Positions 1 through 7,400 of a DNA stretch of 7,872 bases are shown here, piece after piece; within the stretch, counting starts at the first letter, position 1, and every line of letters begins with the position of its first letter. The DNA comes from an uncultured Prevotella sp. (lineage in GTDB: Bacteria > Bacteroidota > Bacteroidia > Bacteroidales > Bacteroidaceae), in contig CALZAP010000052.1 in assembly GCA_945614335.1 (NCBI GenBank), forward strand, positions 1 through 7,872, read 5' to 3'. Below the pieces are notes generated by a model. The model made no database searches and was not told where the DNA came from. It worked only from the letters and a program-made list of their open reading frames with translations. The position numbers and the translations under genes are program-made.

Positions 1-780
1 GTCACCCTTCGTTTTGCCACCGGACTCTACTATCAGGCTCCCTTCTACAAAGACCTGAGAGACACCACCACCGTGGACGGACGTACTGTGGCCGTGCTCA
101 ACAAGAACATCAAAAGCCAGCAGTCGATACATTTCGTGGCAGCCTTCGACTACAGGTTCAAAATGCTTGAACGACCATTCAAATTCACCGCCGAAGCCTA
201 CTATAAGATGTTTCACAACCTTATACCTTATAATATAAATAATGTGAAACTCACATATTATGGCGGAAACCAGTGTGACGGATATGCCACGGGATTAGAC
301 ATGAAACTCTACGGGGAGTTTGTGCCGGGCACCGACTCATGGCTCACCTTCTCCGTGATGAAGACCCAACAGAAACTCAACGGGGCCTCCATTCCACTGC
401 CCACCGACCAGCGGTATGGAATCAACCTCCATTTCACCGACTACTTCCCCGGAATGAAACGCCTGATGGTAGCCCTGAAGCTCGCCTTTGCCGACGGACT
501 GCCTTTCGGACCGCCACACAAGGGACTTGAGAGCATGCAGTTCAGGGCTCCGGCCTACAAGCGTGCCGACATCGGCTTGAACTATCTCCTGGCCGACAAT
601 ACGGAGAAAAAGGGCAGTGCGGTAAAGAAGATATGGCTTGGGGCAGACTGTCTGAACCTCTTCGGAATAAACAATGTCAACTCATACTATTGGGTGACAG
701 ATGTGACCGACAATCAGTATGCCGTGCCAAACTACCTTACAGGTAGACGCATAAATCTACGGTTTAGCGTTGAATTATAG
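1..780 (+). CDS. TonB-dependent outer-membrane receptor, C-terminal part (5' end outside window)
   Basis: The reading frame is open from the first base, so the gene begins upstream; 259 codons and the stop are visible. The residues alternate hydrophobic and polar over short stretches separated by Asp/Gly/Asn-rich turns, as in the transmembrane beta-strands of an outer-membrane barrel. Typical late-barrel motifs of Bacteroidetes receptors are present: a strand ending in GEFVPGTDSW, then PTDQRYGINLHFTDYFP, then YKRADIGLNY, and the closing strand GRRINLRFSVEL at the C-terminus. Such receptors import a ligand across the outer membrane using TonB/ExbBD energy. The plug and any SusC-type N-terminal domain are off-window, so the ligand cannot be named; no SusD-like gene follows. 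The next gene has its own promoter 105 bases on, so a shared operon is not indicated. Family assignment is fairly sure, substrate unknown. Confidence 0.85.
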   Translation, partial: VTLRFATGLYYQAPFYKDLRDTTTVDGRTVAVLNKNIKSQQSIHFVAAFDYRFKMLERPFKFTAEAYYKMFHNLIPYNINNVKLTYYGGNQCDGYATGLDMKLYGEFVPGTDSWLTFSVMKTQQKLNGASIPLPTDQRYGINLHFTDYFPGMKRLMVALKLAFADGLPFGPPHKGLESMQFRAPAYKRADIGLNYLLADNTEKKGSAVKKIWLGADCLNLFGINNVNSYYWVTDVTDNQYAVPNYLTGRRINLRFSVEL

Positions 781-808
781 ATGAATTAACAATATTTTCA
801 ACACAATC

Positions 809-840
809 TTTGTTGGTTTAGATTAATATCATTATCTTTG
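809..840 (+). promoter_or_regulatory. Bacteroidetes-type promoter of the mce-mmd operon
   Basis: A -33 box TTTG (809-812) is followed after exactly 20 bases by a -7 box TATCTTTG (833-840), matching the known Bacteroidetes consensus TTTG / TAnnTTTG. Transcription would start near 845-850 and leave a leader of about 40 bases, A/T-rich and without a Shine-Dalgarno sequence, before the ATG at 886. No intrinsic terminator for the upstream receptor gene is visible in 781-832. Confidence 0.8.
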
Positions 841-885
841 CACGGTTTTTTATTGAAACATTATACAAATTAAATACATAAAACT

Positions 886-1290
886 ATGAAAATTTCTCAT
901 ATTGAGCACCTGGGCATCGCTGTCCAGAGCATCGAAGAGGCACTTCCATACTTCGAAAACGTACTGGGTCTGAAGTGCTATGCAGTAGAAGAAGTGGCTG
1001 ACCAGAAAGTGAAGACCGCATTCCTGAAGTGTGGTGAGGTGAAACTTGAGCTCCTTGAGCCAACATCACCGGAGAGCACCATACAGAAGTGGCTCGACAA
1101 GGGCAACCACGGTGTTCACCACGTGGCTTTCTGTGTAGAGGACGGTGTGGCTAACGCACTTGCAGAATGCGACGAGAAGGGCATCCGCCTTATCGACAAG
1201 GCTCCACGCAAGGGAGCTGAGAACCTCAACATCGCATTCCTGCATCCAAAGTCAACAATCGGCATCCTTACCGAACTTTGCGAACACTAA
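886..1290 (+). CDS. mce: Methylmalonyl-CoA epimerase
   Basis: A 134-residue cytosolic enzyme of the vicinal-oxygen-chelate (glyoxalase/VOC) superfamily, the usual length for this epimerase. It interconverts (2R)- and (2S)-methylmalonyl-CoA, linking the B12-dependent mutase to the decarboxylase encoded next door. Two beta-alpha-beta-beta-beta modules are visible, about residues 4-58 and 76-132. Metal ligands expected for the family can be placed: H8 in HLGIAV, E55 in ELLEP, H78 or H79 in GVHHVAF, and E130 in ILTEL. The phrase FLHPKSTIG (residues 118-126) is also typical. It is the first gene of the operon, 46 bases after the -7 box and 64 bases before mmdA. No methylmalonyl-CoA mutase gene is in the window. 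The ATG start gives the expected N-terminus directly before the first strand. Assignment is strong, supported by both sequence and context. Confidence 0.95.
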   Translation: MKISHIEHLGIAVQSIEEALPYFENVLGLKCYAVEEVADQKVKTAFLKCGEVKLELLEPTSPESTIQKWLDKGNHGVHHVAFCVEDGVANALAECDEKGIRLIDKAPRKGAENLNIAFLHPKSTIGILTELCEH

Positions 1291-1293
1291 GGG

Positions 1294-1314
1294 CTTCAAG
1301 CTGGAGGCTTGAAG
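1294..1314 (+). other. Intercistronic hairpin between mce and mmdA
   Basis: A perfect 8-base inverted repeat, CTTCAAGC / GCTTGAAG, with a 5-base loop (TGGAG), begins 3 bases after the mce stop codon. It is followed by A/T-rich DNA but not by a run of T, so it is not a typical intrinsic terminator. It may protect the 3' end of mce mRNA or tune expression of mce relative to mmdA; that role is inference. Confidence 0.6.
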
Positions 1315-1315
1315 A

Positions 1316-1355
1316 AATTAAAGAATTAAAAAATTAAAGAATTAAAATATTAAAA
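1316..1355 (+). repeat. Five-unit 8-base A/T tandem repeat abutting the mmdA start codon
   Basis: The 40 bases read as five 8-base units: AATTAAAG, AATTAAAA, AATTAAAG, AATTAAAA, TATTAAAA. The last A of the fifth unit is the A of the mmdA ATG. An unstructured A-rich leader of this kind suits translation initiation in Bacteroidetes, which makes little use of Shine-Dalgarno pairing. A near copy lies at 7853-7870. Confidence 0.75.
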
Positions 1356-2920
1356 TGAGCAAACAATTAGAAAAGATCAAGCAGCTCATCGCCAAGCGTG
1401 AAGAAGCACGCATTGGCGGTGGTGAAAAGGCTATCGAGAAGCAGCACGCACGCGGCAAATACACTGCAAGAGAGCGTATCAACATGCTTCTTGACGAAGG
1501 CAGCTTCGAAGAGTATGACATGTTTAAACTCCACCGTTGCACAAACTTCGGCATGGAGAAGAAGCAGTATCTCGGCGATGGCGTCGTTGTCGGTTCCGGT
1601 ACAATCGACGGACGTCTGGTGTTCATCTTCGCACAGGATTTCACCGTCAATGGCGGTTCGCTGTCTGAGACCATGGCTCAGAAGATTTGCAAGGTGATGG
1701 ATATGGCCATGAAGATGGGCGCACCGGTTATCGGTATCAACGACTCAGGTGGCGCACGTATTCAGGAAGGTATCAACGCCCTTGCCGGATATGGCGAGAT
1801 TTTCGAGCGTAACATCCTTGCTTCGGGTGTGATTCCACAGATCAGCGGTATCTTCGGTCCTTGTGCCGGTGGTGCTGTATACTCTCCCGCCCTTACCGAC
1901 TTCACCCTCATGATGGAGAACACCTCATACATGTTCCTCACCGGACCAAAAGTGGTTAAGTCTGTCACTGGAGAGGACATCGACCAGGAGCATCTCGGTG
2001 GCGCAAGCGTTCACGCTTCAAAGAGTGGTGTAACCCACTTCACCGCCTCTACAGAAGAGGAAGGCCTGCAGATGATCAAGACCCTCTTCAGCTTCATACC
2101 TTCAAACAATATGGAGACAGCTCCACGCAAGGCTTGTACAGACCCTATCGACCGTCTGGAGGATGCGCTCAACGAAATCATTCCTGACAACGGCAACGAG
2201 GCATACGACATGTACAAGGTGATTGGCGGTATCGTGGACGATGGCGAGTTCTTTGAAATACAGCCCAAGTTCGCACGCAACATCATCATCGGTTTTGCAC
2301 GCTTCAACGGCCAGAGCGTCGGTATCGTAGCCAACCAGCCTTCAGTTTACGCTGGTGTGCTCGACGTGAACGCAAGCCGCAAGGGAGCTCGTTTCGTACG
2401 CTTCTGCGACGCATTCAATATTCCTATCGTTTCGCTTGTTGACGTTCCCGGATTCCTCCCCGGCACAGGTCAGGAGTACAATGCCGTCATCCTCCACGGA
2501 GCCCAGCTGCTCTATGCTTACGGCGAGGCCACAGTGCCAAAGATCACCGTCACATTGCGTAAGAGCTATGGCGGTAGCCACATCGTTATGGGATGTAAGC
2601 AGTTGCGTGCCGACCTCAACTATGCATGGCCTTCTGCCGAAATCGCGGTTATGGGTGCCTCAGGTGCCGTGGCAGTGCTTTGCGCCAAGGAGGCAAAGGC
2701 AAAGAAAGATGCCGGAGAAGATGTCAAGGCATTCCTTGCAGAGAAGGAAGATGAGTATAACGACCTGTTCGCCACTCCATACCAGGCTGCAAAGTATGGT
2801 TACATCGACGATGTCATCGAGCCGCGCAATACCCGTTTCCGCATCTGCCGTGGTCTGGCACAGCTCGCTACAAAGCGTGAGAGCCTGCCCGCCAAGAAGC
2901 ACGGAAATATCCCAATGTAA
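1355..2920 (+). CDS. mmdA: Methylmalonyl-CoA decarboxylase alpha subunit (carboxyltransferase)
   Basis: A 521-residue acyl-CoA carboxyltransferase, close to the 510-520 residues usual for MmdA/PccB. It transfers the carboxyl group of (S)-methylmalonyl-CoA to biotin on the carrier subunit, releasing propionyl-CoA. Two crotonase-like halves are visible. The N-terminal CoA-binding half carries SGGARIQEGI (131-140) and the oxyanion-hole glycines of FGPCAGGAVYSPALTDF (167-183). The C-terminal biotin half carries VDVPGFLPGTGQE (362-374), KSYGGSHIVMG (403-413) and GASGAVAVL (434-442). The tail KHGNIPM is typical of the family. The ATG follows an A/T repeat and the family N-terminus MSKQLEKIKQL matches. 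It lies 64 bases after mce and 11 bases before a small subunit gene. Sequence alone cannot separate a decarboxylase from a propionyl-CoA carboxylase beta chain; the epimerase, small subunit and separate carrier favour the decarboxylase type. Confidence 0.9.
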   Translation: MSKQLEKIKQLIAKREEARIGGGEKAIEKQHARGKYTARERINMLLDEGSFEEYDMFKLHRCTNFGMEKKQYLGDGVVVGSGTIDGRLVFIFAQDFTVNGGSLSETMAQKICKVMDMAMKMGAPVIGINDSGGARIQEGINALAGYGEIFERNILASGVIPQISGIFGPCAGGAVYSPALTDFTLMMENTSYMFLTGPKVVKSVTGEDIDQEHLGGASVHASKSGVTHFTASTEEEGLQMIKTLFSFIPSNNMETAPRKACTDPIDRLEDALNEIIPDNGNEAYDMYKVIGGIVDDGEFFEIQPKFARNIIIGFARFNGQSVGIVANQPSVYAGVLDVNASRKGARFVRFCDAFNIPIVSLVDVPGFLPGTGQEYNAVILHGAQLLYAYGEATVPKITVTLRKSYGGSHIVMGCKQLRADLNYAWPSAEIAVMGASGAVAVLCAKEAKAKKDAGEDVKAFLAEKEDEYNDLFATPYQAAKYGYIDDVIEPRNTRFRICRGLAQLATKRESLPAKKHGNIPM

Positions 2921-2931
2921 AAATAATCATT

Positions 2932-3087
2932 ATGGCAAACGACAAAAATGTATACGCGGCCATTGCACTTGCAATCCACGAACATCTGGGCAACAACGTT
3001 CACGACGCGGAATCATGCGTCATCACCATCAATGAGCGCAACACCCAGTGGAACGGATTCGCGTTGAGCATGACTGAGCGTCCATAA
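2932..3087 (+). CDS. Small subunit of the decarboxylase, resembling MmdE / OadG C-terminal region
   Basis: A 51-codon ORF, 11 bases after mmdA and 18 bases before the biotin carrier gene, closed by two stop codons in a row (3085-3090). It is too well placed between two subunit genes to be chance. The product has an amphipathic helix AAIALAIHEHLG (residues 9-20), a short strand VITI (30-33) and a tail TQWNGFALSMTERP (38-51). This helix-strand-Trp pattern recalls the C-terminal segment of OadG/MmdD gamma/delta subunits and the roughly 55-residue epsilon subunit MmdE of Veillonella methylmalonyl-CoA decarboxylase, which sits in the same place between mmdA and the later genes and is reported to stabilise the complex. 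Unlike full OadG/MmdD, it has no transmembrane helix, so it should be cytosolic and bind the alpha subunit. Presence of the gene is fairly sure; the family link is from remembered pattern, not alignment. Confidence 0.75.
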   Translation: MANDKNVYAAIALAIHEHLGNNVHDAESCVITINERNTQWNGFALSMTERP

Positions 3088-3105
3088 TAAGGTAGCAATC
3101 AGATT

Positions 3106-3534
3106 ATGAAAGAGTATAAGTATACCATAGACGGTAAAGTATATGAAGTGACAATTGGCGACATCGTTGACAATGTGGCTGCTGTCACTGTGAACGGAGA
3201 AGACTACAAAGTGGAGATGGAACCTGAAAAGGAACCGGAAAAACCAAAGGTTGTAAGACCGGTAGCCGCTCCTGCCGCTGCCCCCGCAGCTTCTTCATCA
3301 AGCAGCCGTGCTGCCAACGCCAATAATTCTGTCAAGGCTCCACTCCCTGGCACCATTATTGAAGTGAAGGTGAACGTAGGCGATGAGGTGGCTGCCGGTG
3401 ACACTGTCGTTGTGCTTGAGGCAATGAAGATGGCCAACAACCTGGAAGCTGAAAAACCAGGTAAGGTGACAGAAATTTGCGTTCAACCCGGACAAAGTGT
3501 CATGGAAGACGAAGTTCTCGTTGTCATTGAGTAA
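3106..3534 (+). CDS. mmdC: Biotin carboxyl carrier subunit of the decarboxylase
   Basis: A 142-residue biotin carrier with three parts. Residues 1-45 form a small strand-rich domain (MKEYKYTIDGKVYEVTIGD) typical of decarboxylase gamma and acyl-CoA carboxylase carriers. Residues about 47-75 are a flexible Pro/Ala/Ser linker. Residues 76-142 are the biotinyl domain. The biotinylation motif EAMKM is at 105-109, with K108 as the attachment site 34 residues from the C-terminus, as expected. The flanking APLPGTI (78-84) and the hairpin around PGKVTEI (118-124) complete the fold. It carries the carboxyl group between the alpha subunit and the next acceptor, and needs biotin ligase, which is not in the window. 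It is the last gene of the operon: a strong terminator follows 21 bases after the stop, and no membrane beta subunit gene comes after it. Confidence 0.93.
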   Translation: MKEYKYTIDGKVYEVTIGDIVDNVAAVTVNGEDYKVEMEPEKEPEKPKVVRPVAAPAAAPAASSSSSRAANANNSVKAPLPGTIIEVKVNVGDEVAAGDTVVVLEAMKMANNLEAEKPGKVTEICVQPGQSVMEDEVLVVIE

Positions 3535-3555
3535 ATGACTCGACATTCATAATAG

Positions 3556-3598
3556 AAAACCTTCTCGGGAAACAATCAGCCCGAGAAGGTTTTTTTTT
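3556..3598 (+). terminator. Strong intrinsic terminator of the mce-mmd operon
   Basis: A perfect 14-base stem, AAAACCTTCTCGGG (3556-3569) with CCCGAGAAGGTTTT (3580-3593), encloses a 10-base loop and runs into nine T (3590-3598). It begins 21 bases after the mmdC stop. It marks the end of the operon and separates it from the next promoter at 3627. Confidence 0.95.
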
Positions 3599-3626
3599 GT
3601 TAATATTGAAAATAATTGAGGGAAAA

Positions 3627-3658
3627 TTTGGTTATCTGAAACAAAATACGTAACTTTG
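3627..3658 (+). promoter_or_regulatory. Bacteroidetes-type promoter of the WG-repeat gene
   Basis: TTTG (3627-3630), a 20-base spacer and TAACTTTG (3651-3658) match the TTTG / TAnnTTTG consensus with the same spacing as the mce promoter. The transcript would start near 3663-3668, leaving only about 15-20 leader bases before the ATG at 3683. This excludes the in-frame TTG at 3656, which lies inside the -7 box. Confidence 0.8.
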
Positions 3659-3682
3659 TCGAAAATAATATGTATTGCAACT

Positions 3683-4336
3683 ATGACACAGATAACTCAA
3701 GACAATTTTGATATAGAATATCAAGATGTTATAGAAGTGGAACGCATAGACAAGTTTGTCAGCGACGAAATGGAACGGCAGATACACCGTTACATAAAGG
3801 CTTATGATGGCAGTAAGGACATCATGGACAAGTTTATCCAGCGGCTGAAGGGTATGTCGGTTGAGCAGAAGGAAGAAGCCATAGCGGCTTATCTCGACAT
3901 CAACAGAAAGGCGGTTAGCGGACTTGACCTACAGATTGTTCTTGCCCGAGCCATGGCAAACTATTGCGACACATACTTCTATTTCAAGAAAATGCTCAAC
4001 GACAGGAAGAAGTTTGATTTCTACCTGAAACGTATCAAGGAGAAATACACACGCCTTCACGAGGTGTTTGAGCAAGACGGACTCTTTGGTATCAAAAACT
4101 ACAAGGGAGAAATACTCGTGCAGCCAAAGTACGACTTCCTCAGAAGGGTATACACCAATGTGGACGACAGGAAGACCATGCCCATCATTGCACAGAAAGG
4201 CGGGAAGATGGGGCTCATACTGCCTGACGGTCACGATACGGTAGTGGCGGATTTCATATACGACGACATCAGCCTGCGTGACGAATATCCGTATTTCGAG
4301 GCCACAAAGGACGGGGAGACAATACTGCTTGAATAA
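3683..4336 (+). CDS. Protein of unknown function with C-terminal WG-type repeats
   Basis: A 217-residue protein that I do not recognise as a named family. The ATG at 3683 was chosen over a TTG nine codons upstream because that codon falls within the promoter. Residues about 20-130 are rich in charged residues and predicted helical (ERIDKFVSDEMERQIHRYIK, then KKMLNDRKKFDFYLKRIKEK), possibly a helical bundle. The C-terminal 85 residues look like degenerate WG (KWG) repeats: LFGIKNYKGEILVQPKYDFL (134-153) fits the pattern of a short strand, Gly turn, and PxYD close, and a second unit runs from KMGLILPDG to FIYDDISL (175-198). WG repeats are usually structural or protein-binding and give no enzymatic activity by themselves. 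There is no signal peptide or membrane segment, so it is probably cytosolic. It is transcribed alone, between two terminators. Function unknown. Confidence 0.8.
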   Translation: MTQITQDNFDIEYQDVIEVERIDKFVSDEMERQIHRYIKAYDGSKDIMDKFIQRLKGMSVEQKEEAIAAYLDINRKAVSGLDLQIVLARAMANYCDTYFYFKKMLNDRKKFDFYLKRIKEKYTRLHEVFEQDGLFGIKNYKGEILVQPKYDFLRRVYTNVDDRKTMPIIAQKGGKMGLILPDGHDTVVADFIYDDISLRDEYPYFEATKDGETILLE

Positions 4337-4357
4337 AGCGTAACTCCTTAACAACAA

Positions 4358-4401
4358 TACAGGGTATCTGGAATAGAATCCGGATACCCTGTAATGTTTT
4401 T
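4358..4401. terminator. Terminator between the convergent WG-repeat gene and carB
   Basis: A 15-base-pair stem (4358-4372 with 4379-4393, one G-U pair, core ACAGGGTATC / GATACCCTGT) with the 6-base loop ATAGAA lies between the two convergent stop codons. On the plus strand it is followed 3 bases later by five T (4397-4401). On the minus strand it is followed by the weaker TTGTTGTTAA. It probably serves both genes, more efficiently for the plus-strand one. Confidence 0.8.
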
Positions 4402-4420
4402 ATTGAGTCAGTTCACGCCA

Positions 4421-7400
4421 TCAGGCATTGTACTCCTGCCAGCTCTTTATCTTGATGTCTTCAAGTTTCATTGAGCAGAAGGCCTCAACAAAGGCCTTGG
4501 CCAGGCGCACATTGGTCATAAGCGGAATGTTATGGTCGATGGCGCCACGACGGATGCGGTAGCCGTTGGTCAGCTCACGCTTTGTCTGGTTCTTGGGAAC
4601 ATTGATGATGAGGTCGAACTTATGTTCGGCAATCATGTCCATCACCTTGTTTTCACCATCCTCGTCAGGCCATGAAACCACGGTTGACTTCACACCGTTC
4701 TCGGCAAGGAACTTTGAAGTTCCCTCCGTGGCATAAATAGCATATCCTGCATCGGCAAGTTTCTTCATTGGCTCAAGAAGGTCCACCTTTCCTTTAAGGC
4801 CACCGGAAGAAACAAGTATGTTATGGCCCGGGATGCTGTAGCCCGTAGCTATCATGGCGTTGAGAAGAGCCTCGTTGAAGTCGTCGCCGAGACAGCCTAC
4901 CTCTCCCGTTGACGACATGTCTACACCAAGCACCGGGTCGGCATTCTGCAGGCGCGCAAACGAGAACTGTGATGCCTTCACTCCGATGCGGTCGATGTCA
5001 AACTCACCCTTCGAAGGACGTTCGTATGAAGCGTCGAGCATGATGCGTGTGGCAGTGTCGATGAAGTTGCGCTTGAGAATCTTGCTCACAAACGGGAACG
5101 AGCGCGAAGCACGCAGGTTACACTCGATAACCTTTATTTCGCTACCCTTCGCCAAATACTGGATATTGAACGGACCGCTGATGTTCAGCTCCTTGGCTAT
5201 GCGACGGGAAATCTTCTTGATGCGGCGGATGGTGGAGAAATAGATGTTCTGGGCAGGGAAAACCATGGTGGCGTCGCCTGAATGAACTCCGGCATACTCG
5301 ATATGTTCGGATATGGCATACTCTATCACTTCTCCCTTGTCGGCAACGGCATCAAACTCTATCTCCTTCGTGTCTTGCATGAATTGCGACACCACAACAG
5401 GGAAGTCCTTGCTCACCTCGGTTGCCATCTGGAGGAATCGCTCCAGTTCGTCGAAGCTGTAGCAAACGTTCATGGCGGCTCCAGAGAGCACGTATGACGG
5501 ACGGACAAGTACAGGGAAGCCTACCTGGTCGACAAAACTCTTGATGTCGTCAAACGAGGTAAGGGCGCGCCATGCCGGCTGGTCGATGCCGAGACGGTCG
5601 AGCATGGCAGAGAACTTGTCGCGGTTTTCTGCACGGTCGATGTCGGTGGGGGAGGTGCCGAGGATGGGCACTCCGTAGTTGTGAAGACGCATGGCGAGGT
5701 TGTTTGGTATCTGACCTCCGACGCTCACGATGACTCCACGGGGCTGCTCAAGGTCGATGATGTCAAGCACACGCTCAAGCGACAGCTCGTCGAAATACAG
5801 GCGGTCGCACATGTCATAGTCGGTCGAGACAGTCTCCGGGTTGTAGTTTATCATTATCGACTTGTAGCCGAGCTTACGTGCCGTGTTTACGGCATTTACC
5901 GAACACCAGTCGAACTCCACCGACGAACCGATACGGTAAGCGCCAGAGCCAAGCACCACTACCGACTTCTCGTTCTTGTAGAAGTCAATGTCGCTGTCGC
6001 TCACGGCATAGGTCATATAAAGGTAGTTGGTAAGCTCCGGGTGTTCGCTTGCCACAGTGTTGATGCGCTTCACGGCAGGCACTATGCCAAGGTTTTTACG
6101 ATGACGGCGCACCTGTGCGTTCTCCTTCTCCATATTGCCCGATGTGGGTTTCAATACAAAGCGGCTGATTTGGAAATCAGAGAAGCCGGCAATCTTCGCC
6201 TCTTTAAGCAAACTCTCGGGAAGCGACTGCAAGTCGTTGTATTTTTGCAGGTTATGCTTGATGTCAACGATATGCTTCAGTCGCTCAAGGAACCATACGT
6301 CAATCTTTGTAAGTTCTTCTATGCGCTCCACGCTATATCCTTCCTCAAGAGCTTGCGCAATGGCAAAGACACGAAGGTCGGTAGGATTCTCCAGCTCGTC
6401 GTCGAGATTCTCAAACGAGGTGTGGTCGTTGCCCACGAATCCGTGCATGCCCTGCCCGATCATTCTCAGGCCTTTCTGTATCATCTCCTCAAACGAACGT
6501 CCGATGGCCATGATTTCGCCTACAGACTTCATCGACGAACCTATCAGACGGCTTACGCCGGCAAACTTGGTAAGGTCCCAGCGTGGTATCTTGCATATCA
6601 TGTAGTCGAGCTGCGGGGCAACATAGGCAGAGTTTGGAGTGCCCATCTCGCCTATCTGGTCGAGGGTGTAGCCCAATGCTATTTTTGCTGCCACGAAGGC
6701 AAGCGGATAGCCGGTGGCCTTTGAGGCAAGAGCTGACGAACGGCTCAGTCGGGCGTTCACCTCTATAATACGGTAGTCGTTTGTGGTGGCGTTGAATGCA
6801 AACTGAATGTTACACTCGCCCACAATCTCAAGGTGACGTACGCAGCGGATGGATATCTCCTGAAGCATCTTCACCTGCTCGTCGGTCAGTGAGCAAGTAG
6901 GAGCCACCACTATCGACTCGCCTGTATGGATGCCGAGCGGGTCGAAGTTTTCCATTGAGGCAACGGTGAAACAATGGTCGTTGGCGTCGCGTATCACCTC
7001 AAACTCAATTTCCTTCCATCCCTTCAGCGACTCCTCTACAAGAATCTGTGGCGCGAAGGTGAATGCGCTTCCTGCCAGCTCCCTGAACTCTTCCTCGTTG
7101 CGGCAAATGCCTGAACCAAGACCGCCGAGAGCGTATGCAGAACGAATCATCACAGGGAATCCGATGCGGTTGGCCGCCTCTATGGCGTCTTCCATGGTCT
7201 CCACGGCCTGACTTATAGGTGTCTTCAGCTCTTTCTCGTTGAGCTTGCGTACAAACAGGTCGCGGTCCTCTGTGTTCAAGATGGCCTCAACGGAAGTGCC
7301 CAACACCTCCACGCCATATTCCTTCAGCACCCCCGTCGTGTACAGTTCTGTACCGCAGTTAAGTGCAGTCTGTCCGCCGAATGCAAGAAGAATGCCGTCA

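Noticed and set aside
799..815. Possible hairpin CAACA / TGTTG after the receptor gene
   Set aside because: Only five base pairs, overlapping the -33 box of the mce promoter and not followed by a T-run at the right place; too weak to call a terminator.
1355..2920. Reading this gene as a propionyl-CoA or acetyl-CoA carboxylase beta chain
   Set aside because: Possible from sequence alone, but the epimerase upstream, the MmdE-like small gene and the separate short carrier fit the decarboxylase cluster better, and no biotin carboxylase gene is present. Kept as the alternative because the beta subunit gene is also missing.
2436..3035. 199-codon plus-strand frame across the end of mmdA and the small subunit gene
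   Set aside because: It overlaps both genes in a different frame and has a Ser/Arg/Pro/Gln-rich composition typical of a frame shadow; the small gene at 2932-3087 has far better spacing and pattern.
5681..6724. Long plus-strand open frame of 347 codons opposite carB
   Set aside because: It lies wholly antisense to a well-conserved gene, is rich in His, Val and Leu as expected from a complementary frame, shows no domain, and has no promoter or spacing of its own. The other frames opposite carB are rejected for the same reason.
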